A DNA stretch of 64,000 nucleotides, taken from NCBI RefSeq assembly GCF_921293095.1, contig NC_060246.1:133796198-133860197 (forward strand). Reading direction: 5' to 3'. Below the pieces are notes generated by a model, which was not told the origin of the DNA, did not search any database, and saw only the letters and a program-made list of their open reading frames with translations. This stretch comes from Ischnura elegans (Eukaryota > Arthropoda > Insecta > Odonata > Coenagrionidae). This document shows, one piece after another, positions 1-11,639 of the stretch. Made by a program: the position numbers and the translations under genes. The number at the start of each line of letters is the position of its first letter. The first letter of the stretch is position 1.

Positions 1-480
1 TGCCAGTGCCGGCACATGGTCGGTACATGTGCAAGCTCCAATGCTCTCCCATTATTCACTATTGGAATGTGGACAGCCGATATTTTCCCGGCCGTCCAAA
101 ATCGGTGTGTGTGCAAGGGGCCTTAAATCTACGACGTGGTTATTATCCTACGGATCTGAGATTGCCCCGATTGTTGTCCAATCTCTTGAGAAGGTTCATG
201 CTATGTGCCTGTCGTGTTTTGCCTAAAATTTTCCACGGCTGCAATTCTATTGCAATACTCCTGCGAGAGCTTTTAAACAAAATTGTTCGTGAGTAGGACA
301 AGCAACGTAGAGCAACAGCGTATGCGAAGAGAGGATCGGAACTCTTTCTACTCCCTCTTAAGCCGCTATTACTGCCGCAGTTATCAAAATTTCATTTTTC
401 AAATAGTACTGAAAGATGAAATTTCGATAACTGTCGAAATTCTAGGCATACATCTGCAACAGCGCACGATAGGATAAAAA
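1..480 (+). repeat. Dispersed repeat, copy 1
   Basis: Bases ~137-365 align by eye to the reverse complement of ~25141-25405, sharing blocks such as tcctacg.at.ctgagatt, caatctcttg.gaag.gt, gctatgtgcct.tcgtgttttgcc and aaaattttccac.gctg. Identity looks like roughly 75-80%. No coding capacity is supported. 480-779 holds nothing I recognise. Confidence 0.7.
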
Positions 481-779
481 AATGCCGCAAAATTTTTTTT
501 CTTAATAGCTTCAATGCTCAAAATAATGGTGCGCCTCTTACACACGCTTATACGGTATATAAAAGAAAGCAGAAAATCGTGTTTGTTACACCATTAATAA
601 CTCGAGAATTGTTGTACCAATGTTAATGATATTTAGTTTTCTGGATTTTTCTCAGCCCTGGATAACAGAATAAACATTAATAATTAGCAAAAGTTCACAA
701 AAATATTGATTTTGATCCAAGGGTTATTTTTTATGAGTTGGTAACACTGCAACAGCTGTTAAGTCCATCAAAACTACAA

Positions 780-1490
780 CAGTACACTCCCGACTATCCG
801 GGCTAATGATGGGGAGAGACAGCACAAATAATCAGAAAACATGGATAACCCAAACTTTCACTTTAATGTCAAGTAATGTTCATAATTTACGTAAAAAAAC
901 AATATATTATTATTTATGCAGTTATTCTGTTATTTTAGAGTGCTTCCCAGACTCATTGAGAGCTTTCTTCGCCAGTTCACGATCTTTTCAGCGGCAATAA
1001 CATGATTGTACTCGTATTATTAATGTGCCTGTGAGGCCTGGTTTAAAAAATCACACATCTGTGGCTTTGTGATCACTGATACAGAAAAGTGGTTTGCATG
1101 AATGCTTCAAAACCACTGCTCGATGTTGGAAACTTCACTGTCAGGTACCACGCCACGTAGTCGCCTCTCACACAAGTTGCCCAGGTTGCAAATGCTGCGG
1201 GATGTGAATCCGTGATCACGGAGCGTGGTCGCGCGCTGCGAGGCTTGGAAAACAGGAAGATGGTGCTCCCTTGAATGCAGCTAGTGCACAATCGCTTTGG
1301 TTTTACGAAGAGGATTCTAACGGAAATAATAAGCGTGGTGTATCTTAGCATCAATGCAGTAATTCCGGTGATTTTGTGTCCGATTTTATTTTTCTATAAA
1401 GATCGCGGAAAATATTGATCGAGAGTGAAAATCATGTATGGTTAATATGCAACACAGATATACCGCAGCCGGATAATCGGGAGTCTGCTG
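780..1490. mobile_element. pogo/Tigger-like DNA transposon remnant
   Basis: Left end CAGTACACTCCCGACTATCC and right end (reverse complement) CAGCAGACTCCCGATTATCC form terminal inverted repeats of the pogo/Tigger type. TA follows the right end; the matching TA on the left has decayed to AA. The 711-bp interior has only short frames. A minus-strand piece near 955-985 reading ELAKKALNESGKH may be an old transposase scrap, but this is weak. Confidence 0.7.
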
Positions 1491-1901
1491 TACGTAGTAA
1501 AATTCTTTTCAAATGATTATTTAGCTCAATGTTACAAATCTTCATGCCATCAACAAACTGTAACAAGTGACTTTGTATGATATCATTTCGTGCAGTGCTT
1601 TCAAATTCGTCATCACCAAATAGAGTGACAATGTAGGGTTTTTCACTCTTGACAGTGGCTTATAAAGTGGGTTAAGGGTGGACATGCAAATGTTATACAA
1701 AATGCCTCTGGACTTGTAATGGAAGCCCTTTTTCAAAATCTAGCCTAGACTAAAATCTTACACAGTTCCCACTTCAATTTTCCACTTTCGCTTAGGCTAT
1801 CCACAATGCCAAAGTACTGCATCTAATTTGTGACTTTACACGCAATCATGAGCATGGGTGCAAAGTTATGGTCACCACGATTATGTGCCATGAAAAAAAC
1901 C

Positions 1902-1975
1902 ATTGGGGTAACTGGGATTCGAACCTGGAACTCCTGAATCCCTGTCAGGTATGCTACCAATTACACCACCAAGCC
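1902..1975 (-). repeat. tRNA-derived SINE head
   Basis: On the minus strand the piece starts GGCTTGGTGGTGTAATTGG, has a pol III A-box-like D arm, a clean anticodon stem (CCTGA/TCAGG) and a B box GGTTCGAATCC. It is not a functional tRNA: the acceptor strands do not pair, and the loop has A instead of U before the would-be GGG anticodon. Confidence 0.65.
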
Positions 1976-2062
1976 ATCTTCCAAGGTAAATCTCTCGCTG
2001 GATTTACCAAAGGAGGTGTTGACCAAAGGAAACTCGGTCTAGGATTGGCCTTGGAAGAAGAA

Positions 2063-2130
2063 GGCTTGGTGGTGTAACTGACATCACACCTGACCAGCAA
2101 TCACGATATCTGAGTTCTAATCTCGCCTAA
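2063..2130 (+). repeat. Second tRNA-derived SINE head, inverted
   Basis: It begins with the same GGCTTGGTGGTGTAA as the copy at 1902-1975 but on the opposite strand, 87 bases away, and has a decayed B box (gagttctaatctc). The two heads form an inverted pair in the intron left of TRAX exon 5. Confidence 0.5.
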
Positions 2131-2248
2131 GGCATATGATTTTTTTGATGGAAAATTTCATCCTTGGTGACTTTTTCCATGACTGTTTCTCGCTCCTCTG
2201 TGATGTTAAAAATATGTATCAATCACCTGTAGTGAATGCATTACATAC

Positions 2249-5200
2249 CTGTAAATTTCACGAACAAAAGAGCAGGTTTGATGGCAAATGGAAATGTCAC
2301 CAGTTCCCAAGCTGTTGATGCACTTTCGCATGAGCTCCCCAGTTAAGTCTGCCACTCCCATTATGTAGTCTATCGGGGGCAACACCGTCTTTATCTCCAC
2401 CTCCTTTGGCACTGCATCACCCTCAACTGATGATCGATGATAGTGAATGAATTAATGATGGCGAGAGAATGTCAGGAAGAAATTCATTATTAAAGAAAAT
2501 AATGGAGGTAAAATTAATTACATCATGCTGATATCATTTTTACTCACTTGGAATTTCAGTGCCATCACCATCCTCATCACACTTCTTCTCAGGGATGTAA
2601 GAATAAATAAACTTTTTCTGGATATCTTTCCAGTGACATAATGAGGAGTCAACCAAATACTGATAAAATGTGACTGCCTCTACATACTCCTGCAACCCTA
2701 ATTCCAAAAATAAAAGCATAAACAATTGATTCACATGAGGACTGAAGAATACAGATACATATTATAAATTTAATTCTTGTGTAAATAATTATCATAAATA
2801 AAATGATATTAAGTTATTGACAGAGATCAAGAACCTAACCTCTACATAAATTTTCAACTGCCATAACATAAAACGAGAAAAAATTTAGTCACATTAACCT
2901 AAAAAAATACATAAAATTCTGACCATGCTATTGCCTAATCAAAGTAAACTGAGGTGAAAGGAGGGAATTCAATGCCTGTTTGCATCGGAAAACCACTAAT
3001 ATTTTCCAATTAATTTCTGGGACAGCGGTCAACTTATTGCTCTTCCTTGACTCTACCACAATTCTCAGTTCATTCCATTCCATTTTTTGCATTTCTCAAG
3101 GAAATCAAAAGGCTTACTTTCCTCCAGCCAACACTTACGGATATAAAGAATTAGTTAGAAATTACATCAAATAGACAAGTCGCACACCACAAGTTTTCTA
3201 CTGTTATGACAAGAGTGTTCTATGATTAAAGTGGAAATTGAAATTCATGGGTGAATTTGTTTCTTTTCTTCAAATTTCAAGAATTTGAACATTACTGCAT
3301 GACAAAGGGAATAAAAATAATGGAACATTTGCTTTATTGAAAGTATTTTAGCTTTTAATCAAGGTAAATCAAATTTTAGACTTGGACAAAAATACTGTTA
3401 TATAGTGAGCTAGGTTTTCTCAAACTATCATTTAACTCACTAAAAAGGAAATATAGAGTGCTATCAGGCTTCCTAAATTTGCTTAAAACCAGAATCACTC
3501 ACACTTTGCACAAGAGACACAAAAATTTTGCAAGTACAGGATTCCTAATGTCATATGATTTAAGAGCTAAACTGCTGGAAATTCTGCATCATTACTCGTA
3601 TTCCACCTTGCATGCTTGCTATAATTGATGCAGTTTTAGATTTATTAATACATTCAGTACCACCATTAGTACCAAAAAGCCATAGACCAATCAAGTTTGG
3701 GATTTCTAATGCTTTGTGGTCAACAGACTTCGCATCCAGTTTTGTAAGAAACATATTTAAAATTCGACAGATTCAGACTTCAATTGGGGGAACTTAGACA
3801 TATTTAAATAAATAAAAGATCGTAGCACTTTTCGCCAAATTTTTTACTGCATACAACGCGCTTCAGCTCACTGGGCCATCATCTGGTACAAGACACTGCA
3901 AAAAATTTTAAAATCACCTTTATACCCTTGAGAAAGGGTTCTGTGGTTCTTCCCACATGTCGTTATTTTACAGTTATGAATATGATTAGAGTCCTCCTTC
4001 CAACATGGGTTCCCCACATCCCATAGCTGTATCTTTTCCCACTGTCTCCACTCTGTACTCCTGTTTCCACCCCCTTCTTCAAAGATGTCAAATCCTCCCC
4101 AACCCCCCTTAGATTAGATTAGATGATGCGGTGGGGGATCAGGTCCCAGGGCACTTAGACCTGTAGGTCCATTGTGCTAACCACCGATAATGGATCACCC
4201 ATAGAGGCCTATGTCCTTAGCAAAAGACAGGAGGTCCCCAATGGGAAGATCTCTTACCTCCTTGGGCTCTATAAAAGGTGAGCCCAGGTGTCTATATCGA
4301 GTCCTCATGATTGCGGGACACTCGCATATTAGATGAGTTGTTGTTTCCTCTTCCATCTCACACCATCTATACCTATCTAGTCTGTTACCCCCAGCAGGTG
4401 CATATGTCTCATTCCATGATAGTGGCCCGTAAGCAGGCCTGCTACCGTTTGCAATTGACTTCTGTTCATAAGGAGAAGTTTTCTCTCGGGCCTAGGAGAG
4501 AGCTCTCCTATAAGGGTTTTTGCGTGATGTAACCCCGGTGTTTCTCGCCAGATCTTTGAGTGTTGGGTTGATCCCCACCCTCTGATTGCAGCCATCCCCA
4601 TTGAGGGGGCCCAACCCCCCTTTCTCTTGATTTTCAAATGTTTTGCAGTGTCTTGTACCAGATCATGGCTCAGTGAGCCGAAATGCATTGTACGCAGTAA
4701 TACATTTTGTGGAAAAGTGCTAAGATCTTTTATTTATTTAAACATTTGAAATACCTGAACATGAAGAAATTAATGTACATAGGTAATTCCCACAAACCAA
4801 AGCAAACCATGAGCAAGTCCAAGTTTCATCGTAATCTGGCAAGCATGGTTGTGACCATTCTACGTTCAACCCCAAAAACCCTGATTTCATTTGATCCCAG
4901 GGTTGGGCTCTATCAAGTATCAAATTATTCTGGAAAATCCATGATTACCCATGCAATTAAAATCCATGCAACCATCTTGGTGGATATACTAAAATTTTCA
5001 TGGTAGAATTCACTGAATTAAGGTCCATTAAAAAAGTTATCACTGTTTCAAGACCAAAGAAATACAGTTTAACCCCACATAAAAGATTTGATTAAAGTGA
5101 AAACTCAATGCGTACAACAGTAAAAAATAAGAAAAAGACAAATGAGAACCAATAACATGGAGACTGTCTACACAGGCGAGTGGTTCTCATATTTGTGTAA

Positions 5201-8200
5201 ACAATAAAAACTCAGGATGTTCTGTAACACTTATAAACTTTAATGGGGGTTCTTGAGTGATTTGGTTGGTGAGGTGGCTAGAACGCTGGCTTCCCACCCT
5301 GAGGATCCAGTTGCGGTGGCAGAGATTTTTCAGAGATTATCTGATGCTTGAGTGTTTTGTGGAGGGAACTTCATGCACAGCATTCCATCTGTCGAATGGG
5401 ACATCAAGCCTTGGCCCCCTTGGCAACTTGTAAGAAGTATACCAAAACATTCTGAGAAACCCAAAATTCAGAAAAGGAAAATGAAAAAAGAATAATATGT
5501 TTGAAGTTGGTATGAATTAGAGATGGGTCGAATAGCAGATTTCTCGAATTCGAATATCGAATTCGAATATTAAATCATTGCTCGAATATTCGAATACCTC
5601 GAATACTAAATGATGAATGCTGGTATGTTTGACTCGGTTGCCTATGCAGCAGAAAACACAAGATTTTGGGGAGTAATTTTGATTTCCTTTAAATGATTCG
5701 AACAGGAATTTAGCTGATTAATGAATATTTTAATTTTATGGAAACAATTGGGCATATAATTAATTCAACTAACATCGCTTTACCCTCACTCCTGCTGCCA
5801 AGTGCTAGCTGACAATCTGAGGCATTTTGCAAAATACAAGCTCTTTTCCACCGGATTTTCTTCAATTATTTTGTTAGTTTTTTTTGTTAGTTATTATTAT
5901 TAGTCCATCTTTGGGAGTTCTCACGAGATAAGAAGATGAATTGGAATTGCTATCAGGGGGAAACCAAATATTCTGAGAAAATATCCCTTTGTCTGGGACT
6001 GTAACAATAAAGATTTATAGTACCACTCATAAATTGTAACTTGATATATGTTTTCGGAAAAAAATACGGCATCAACTCCCGAGAAGCTCTGCTGCTCATA
6101 TCGAGTTTCGCCAGAATGCTAAGTCTCCGTCCTATTTTGACATTTATTTCTTTGCGTAAAATGCTTAAATAAACTCAGAAATACGTCGTGTTTGGTCTTA
6201 TTCTTTTTGAAATTACGCGCACATTACTAATATTTCAATTCAATAAAGGTGTAACATCAATTGACGAAAGTCATTCTTAGACACCTTTTGTGCTAATAGA
6301 TGACTCATGCAGCGGTTGACCTCCACAGAAATGGGGAACTTCCAAGCTGGTAGGAAAAAAAGGTCAGCGGGGGAGAAAAGGGAGGGCCCGAAAGACGTTT
6401 CTATTGTTCTCGTGTAACTTGGTATTTTTTCGAAGCTAAGGTCTTCGTAATATGATCCCTGCGCGAGCTGTGACCTTTTTTTTATTTCGAAGAAGAGGAA
6501 AGCCTCAGAGGGGGGGCTAGTGCTGAATGGAGAGGGATACCGGATCTTGGGAAATGCGCTAATGTGAGTATCCCACGTTACTCACACAGCTGTTGACTTC
6601 CAGAAATGGGGAACTTCGAAACAGGTAGCCAGAAAAAGGTCAGTGGGTGAGAAAAGGGGGGAGGGCGTGAAACACGTTTTTATTGTTCTCGTAACTCGAT
6701 ATTTTTTTCGAAGCAGGGGTCTTCGTAATGCGATCCTCGCGCGATCTGGGGCCTTTTGTTTGATTTCGGAGAAGAGGAAAGCCTCAGAGTGGGTGAGGCA
6801 AGTGCTGAATGGAGGGGGATAGCGGATCGTGGGAAATGCCCTAAGGTTCCTATCTCACGGCACTGAGGTTCTCCTGGTGGGGGGAATCGGGGATTTTCGG
6901 ATTTTTTCACCCGACCATTTTCGGTTCCCCTCGTCGAACTCTTTTCTCCGCTAAAATCCACGAATTTGATGTAATTCGTCAACTTGCGTATAACGGCGCA
7001 GCGAGCACTAAACGACTAGAGTTCTCTTCATTTTTCCGAGTCAACTACCAACGACGTGCGTGCGACAGTGTATGACGCGAAATTAAAAGTATTCGAGGCG
7101 GTACTTTTCGCATAACTATTCGAAACCTCGAATATCGAATACTTTCTAATATTCGAGGTATTCGAGTATTCGCGGATACTATTCGCACATCTCTAGTATG
7201 AATAGAGAAGGAGTGATCAACGATGGAAAGACATGAAATTCTATTCACACAAGGTAATGAGAAAGGACTGCTGCGATAAAAGATGAGGGATAAGGACAAA
7301 CTGATGCAGAGGGACTACAAAGAAATTAGGCTGATGGTAATGGAGATGATGATGTTGGGTTAGGATAGAAAGGAAAAAAGAAGATACCTTTTGTGAGAAT
7401 ACCATTATGAAAGAAGGGAAATAAGAAGAAACTACGGGAAAATGGCTATTTTCATAGATTATGGCAAACATATTTTTTTCCAGTTCAATTATTCCTCTTC
7501 GAAGTAAGGAAGACTTAAAAATAAAACAAGAAACTGGTGAAATCCAGTCTCTCACTTAAAAGACTAATCAAGCAGTTAGCCTTGAATGGGTCATATAAAC
7601 GGTTATCGAAATATTTTTCTTAACATGTCAGCCCATTATTATAATAAAAACTTGAACTTACCAGGGTAATATGCTCGAAGAAACTGATACGGATCTTCGC
7701 CTTCTAATTCCTTGGCAATGGCTTTGAACAGAGTGCTGCTTAAATTAGAGAGACGTGTTTCTGCTTCCGACAAAGCAGCTGCTCTTTTGCTTTCCCTGAA
7801 ATTTAAGCATCGGATTAGCAGCAATAAATCTTTAAAAACCGGTTAGTCTACATACGTAGGATCCACGCAAAAGAGCACTTACTTGTCAGCTGAGTGTAAC
7901 AGGAAAATTATTCGTTTACTTTCGATTGTGATGTCCCGGCTAATTTTTACAATTCGCTCGTACTTGTCATGTTTAAAATCCAACTCTTGAGCATATTCTC
8001 TAAAAGTTTTTAGCACAGGTGAATTGTCATCAATGTTTTCTAAGGCCTCTTTCGCCTTCTCTCCGACGACAGGCCTATTCCTTCCTCTATCACTTCTTCT
8101 ATGATCATTTCTGTTCCATTTGTGCTGGCCATGTCCTACAACATAGTAAATTACGATTAAGGATCTAAGAAGAAGCGCCAAATACATCCGTGGTATTCAC

Positions 8201-8223
8201 TAACCTTTTCCATGATGCGACAT
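2249..8223 (-). CDS. Trax: Translin-associated factor X (TRAX), 3' end outside window
   Basis: TRAX pairs with translin to form the C3PO endoribonuclease, which clears passenger-strand fragments during RISC activation and processes tRNA fragments. Coding exons: 8205-8223 (ATG at 8221-8223), 7883-8135, 7662-7795, 2548-2697, 2249-2411; phases join at every border. Translation starts MSHHGK and includes the family blocks [42 protein letters not shown], and [20 protein letters not shown] followed by SLGTGDI. From memory of the human and Drosophila proteins, the Glu pair in QEYVEA and the Asp in VADLTGE supply the catalytic acids, and all are present. The remaining C-terminal exon(s) were not found down to base 1. 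The 5-kb intron between exons 3 and 4 holds LINE, Penelope-like and hAT insertions. Confidence 0.95.
2698..3796. other. TRAX intron, no gene seen
   Basis: AT-rich intron sequence between TRAX exons 4 and 3. I see no exon, RNA gene or repeat boundary in it. Confidence 0.6.
3798..4743. repeat. Inverted pair of Penelope-type terminal repeats
   Basis: 3798-3902 is matched by the reverse complement of 4631-4743. Each arm contains a hammerhead-like core, CAGAUGAUGGC...GCUGAAGC on the minus strand at about 3857-3886 and CAGAUCAUGGC...GCCGAAAUG on the plus strand at about 4649-4676. The outer edges are both ttttatttatttaaa. The pattern resembles pLTRs of Penelope-like elements, which may occur as inverted copies. 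A LINE 3' end lies between the arms. Confidence 0.6.
4109..4600 (-). mobile_element. LINE 3' end with RNase H remnant
   Basis: On the minus strand the translation gives [19 protein letters not shown], then after a one-base frame change [20 protein letters not shown] and RTRYRHLGS, ending [12 protein letters not shown] stop near 4208. The TGH..RH...LG and EET..H.LCECP patterns are those of the RNase H/C-terminal region of R1-, I- or Loa-type LINEs. A (TTAGA)n tail at 4109-4124 marks the 3' end. It is 5'-truncated and disabled. Confidence 0.75.
4746..5254. other. TRAX intron, no gene seen
   Basis: AT-rich; short frames only, with no conserved protein signal or repeat boundary that I can recognise. 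Confidence 0.5.
5255..5450 (+). repeat. Possible tRNA-derived SINE
   Basis: GGTGGCTAGAACGCTGGCTTCC resembles an A box within a tRNA-like head, and gaggatccagttgcgg stands where the B box would be, though it matches poorly. A body follows without clear ends. Weak call. Confidence 0.35.
5518..7195. mobile_element. Non-autonomous hAT-type element, 1678 bp
   Basis: The left end TAGAGATGGGTCGAATAG and right end (reverse complement) TAGAGATGTGCGAATAG are inverted repeats continued by TTCGAATATTCGA-rich subterminal sequence on both sides. A perfect 8-bp target duplication, gtatgaat, flanks it at 5510-5517 and 7196-7203. There is no transposase frame. Inside, ~280 bp is duplicated in tandem at about 6301-6580 and 6588-6860 (shared block cagaaatggggaacttc). 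Confidence 0.9.
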
Positions 8224-9212
8224 TAGAAGACAAGTTTTAAAAAATGGTACCACAAGTGTAGATGAAACTAGTTATCGTCTGGTTCTTAACCCATAGAGAA
8301 TTAAAATATTTCCACGCAATCTCCGCCTCTCGTTTTTAAATCGCTTAAATTAAAAGTTTACGCTAAGATTATAATCACTGCCCTTGACGTAAAGAACGAT
8401 TCCAACACAAAAAAACAATTTTCTACACAGCTAGACACACAACGCACATCAATCACCCTTAGCGTTTACAGTAAAGTTTGTAGTTTACAATAATAATGCA
8501 CCCGATGCACCCAACGTAAACAAATGCTCAACTTAAAAGCAGTTCACGTGCGGAGAGCGCAAGACAAAATTTTTTCCATAAATACTCTACACAGGATTCT
8601 CCACTCCCTTGGTTCCTGTGATTCCCACCGGTCGCATCAAATAGCGGCGCTGATGTAGCCAGCCCCGGTTGTTCCCAAGCGGCACGCCCACAAGAGGCAC
8701 GCTACGCGGCGAATTTGAATCCACGTTTCGCAACGCAGTGCTGTGAAGGCCAAAATTGGTTGGCGAAGCGGGAGCTCTCGTGGCGTCGACGCAACTCGGA
8801 GCTGTGAAGGCACCCTAATATGGCCGCGAGAGGCACGCTTTGCGGCGAATTTGAATCCATGTCTCAATCGTTCATTGCTAAAAAATAAAGTTCGTGTCAA
8901 CTGCCCACGAAAATATAACTATCACCGTGAGTTTATGTAGTTTCCTGGTGGTGAAAATGTACGTAATCACAAAATCAGTACGCTAATTCGCGTTGAGAGA
9001 AGGGAAGAATAAGTGGGTAAGGAAACGCTGTTAACTTTCCCTAGCCTGAATTAAGTTTGAGGGCCCATAGATATCAACCATGTCTTTAAACTTCCGGCAC
9101 CTATGTTTTAGAGATTTAAGAATGATTCCTGCGCAGCTCATAAAGAAGAGCACTCGTTGACATCATTACCAGACCACCTAGGCACACTTGGGGACGGGTC
9201 AGATCCGGTATT
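8224..9212. promoter_or_regulatory. TRAX upstream region with a direct repeat
   Basis: No coding exon is seen. Upstream of the TRAX start the sequence has CpG-bearing patches, unlike the surrounding AT-rich DNA. A ~36-bp imperfect direct repeat (gaggcacgct..gcggcgaatttgaatcca) occurs at about 8694-8730 and 8830-8866. No TATA box is convincing. The last ~120 bases (9090-9212) may continue the THAP-like exon described at 16017-16098. Confidence 0.35.
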
Positions 9213-10128
9213 AGGACCATAGCAAGAATTTTTATCATACAGACTGTCCCAAGGGTCGTGTGTCATTTTTGACCTGTAATTTTAGTAACTTTGAATGGAG
9301 CAATATTCATGAAAATTGTCACACTTATGGGGAAAGGTCCTAAATTTTGTTGAGTGTAAGCAATATTTTACAATTTTGACCTCACAAAGTGGGTCCAAAC
9401 CAAAAATTTGAATTTGCCTTATGGGGTTTCAATGTTAAAAAAATCGAGATAGACAAAAGTGTGAATTTCATTGACCAATATGTCAATTCTCAGGTTTTCG
9501 GACACGAGAAAACCGAAAATAACACTTTTATTTACGAATATTCAACCTTTGACCCAGTAAGGTCACCGTCAAGGTCATAAGGGTGGCAAAAGGAATAGCA
9601 TACCAACAAAGGTGTCGATCCATGGGTTTTGTAGGTTGCCCAAGTCATTGGTATTGTCCAAATACCCGTATTATTCACTAATTGACCTCCGAGGGTCACC
9701 ACGGGGGTCAAAGGTCATAGAGTTAAAAGTCGGGCAATCATAAAAACCAAGGGGTCAAACCATAGGTTTTGAAGGGTGCCAAAGTCGGTTAGGCTGTTCG
9801 TAGATCCGTATTGTTGATATTTTGACCTTCGAAGGTCATAATGGGGGTCAAGGGTCATAGAGTTAAATCGGCCCACCATGGGGCTTATTACGTAAGTCAT
9901 AACTCCGGAGCTATGGAGCTATAAGAGTTATGATGGCTGCCATAGCTCAATTTGCGATTACAGTAGTCAAAATAACTCCGATAGGAGTTGCGAACTGGAG
10001 CTATCTCGGGGCTGGAATAACGCAGGCTTCTGACCCGTCCTTATGATAACTCCAGCCCGATTTCCTTCGGTTCTCAACTGTCATTTGTTTATTTCTGCCG
10101 TCGGAAGGTCGGAATCTGAAGGATTTGG

Positions 10129-10428
10129 CAATGGATGGACCATGAACATATATTTGGCGAAGGATGACGAGGGTGTTTGCGGAGTATACATATATGTAAG
10201 AAGAAGGAGGTATCTGACATTAGAAATGAGACGAATAAGGGGTTCCCACAATCCGATTGAATTAGATGAAGACCATTTTCGAATGTTTTTCAGAGTGTCG
10301 AAAAACACTTTTCAATATCTCTGCCGGTCTCTGGGACCCACACTAAGGAAACGCAGAATATCACTAAGCGTGGAAAAACAGATAAATATTATTGAAGAGT
10401 TTTCATTATATCACTATGGGCGTGTGTA
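10129..10428 (+). pseudogene. Harbinger transposase N-terminal fragment
   Basis: Open from the ATG near 10141 to a stop at 10427-10429. It carries the F..S...F..LC..LGP.LRK motif followed by SLSVEKQINIIEEF, the usual start of a Harbinger helical region. It is truncated before any catalytic residue. Confidence 0.7.
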
Positions 10429-10439
10429 ATGTTGAATCT

Positions 10440-10720
10440 TCTTATTCTGCGTCTGAGATATTCTGCGTTTCCTTAGTGTGGGTCCCAGAGACCGGCAGAG
10501 ATATTGAAAAATGTGTTTCGACACTCTGAAAAACATTGGAAAATGGTCTTCATCTAATTCGATCGGATTGTGGGAAACCCTTATTCGTCTCATTTCATAT
10601 GTCAGATGCCTCCTTCTTACATACTCCGCAAACACCCTCATCATCCTTCCCCAATACATGTTTATTGGTCGATCCATTGCCTTATCTTTCAGATTCCGAC
10701 AGCAGACATCAACAAATGAC
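10440..10720 (-). pseudogene. Inverted second copy of the Harbinger transposase fragment
   Basis: Minus-strand translation repeats the same block (MRRIRVSHNPIELDEDHFP, then LCRSLGPTLRKRRIS) with small differences, so the two arms are separate diverged copies. The open frame continues into unrelated residues at both ends. Confidence 0.7.
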
Positions 10721-11639
10721 AGATGAGAAGCGAAGGAAATCGGGCTGGAGTTTTCATAAGGCATTTTTATTTTTATTATTGGTATTAAAAAAACATGTCG
10801 GTGTGTGTGCAAATATCTTCGTTCTTTGTAGGCATCTGTCAATCTCAGTAGCACATTTTTGTTAATTGTCGATGAAATATTAAGGTTTGTCACCCCACAT
10901 TTTATTTATTGTTGCCTCCCCGTTTATTCCTTGGAATACGCCAAGGGCAAAGCTTCTGTGGTCACTCATAAAATTAGTGAGCACCACATACTGCTTCCTG
11001 CTCATTTTCTCCGACCTTTGCCGGTATCTAAAATTGTATTCATTGCCATAATAGCAGCATGGGCAGAGGGTTTGGATTCGACGATAAATGAATGACTGTA
11101 TACAATGGATGACATATAACTGTATATGAATAAGCTTTAAAGTATAAAAATTTCAACAATGTAGTTTATATTAATTATTTCACGTTAACTTACGAAATAC
11201 AAGTTTGGGACTCCATTCCGAAATTCACGTTAAACCCGTCTGCTCAGAAACATTTACTATCGGATACCTAAGCTCCTATTGGTTGACTCATTTCTGAAGA
11301 TTTGCTTTCCGAATTTTCCATAGCCACTGTAGCTCCGCATTCTTTCGGAGACTTCTCGTAACTCCTGCCGGTACGTAATAGGGTTGGAGCTACAAATCAA
11401 AACAAATCCGGGCGGAGTTACAGATAGCTCTAGCTCCGAGTAAAAGTTACGTAATAGGCCCCCATGACAGCAAAAAAGTGTAACAATGTGTTTTAAAGGG
11501 TGCCCAAGTCAGTTTTGCTGTATTTAAATCCGTATTGTCGACTTTTTATTACCAGCGAGGGTCACAATGGGGTCAGAGGTCATAGAGGTATGTTTTGAAA
11601 TAATAGGAAACAAACAACAAAACAACCTTTGGTTGGGGA

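Larger units (their letters stand above)
9880..11462. mobile_element. Fold-back Harbinger-type element, 1583 bp
   Basis: Ends GGGGCTTATTACGTAA and (reverse complement) GGGGCCTATTACGTAA, flanked by CAT at 9877-9879 and 11463-11465. This is a 3-bp duplication, and the uninterrupted sequence CACCATGACAGC survives in the opposite arm near 11785-11800. Inside are two head-to-head copies of one transposase N-terminal piece, on the plus strand at 10129-10400 and minus strand at 10450-10720. Both read NPIELDEDHF.MFFRVSK followed by FQYLCRSLGPTLRKRRIS, the pattern of Harbinger transposase N-termini. No catalytic DDE part remains. Confidence 0.82.

Noticed and set aside
1073-1354. 93-residue minus-strand open frame inside the Tigger-like element
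   Set aside because: No transposase motif could be read; kept only as part of the element.
1902-1975. Functional tRNA gene on the minus strand
   Set aside because: Acceptor strands do not pair and the anticodon loop lacks U33; it is a SINE head or pseudogene.
1-2248. Last TRAX exon(s)
   Set aside because: The expected C-terminal family blocks could not be found on the minus strand here; they are probably outside the window.
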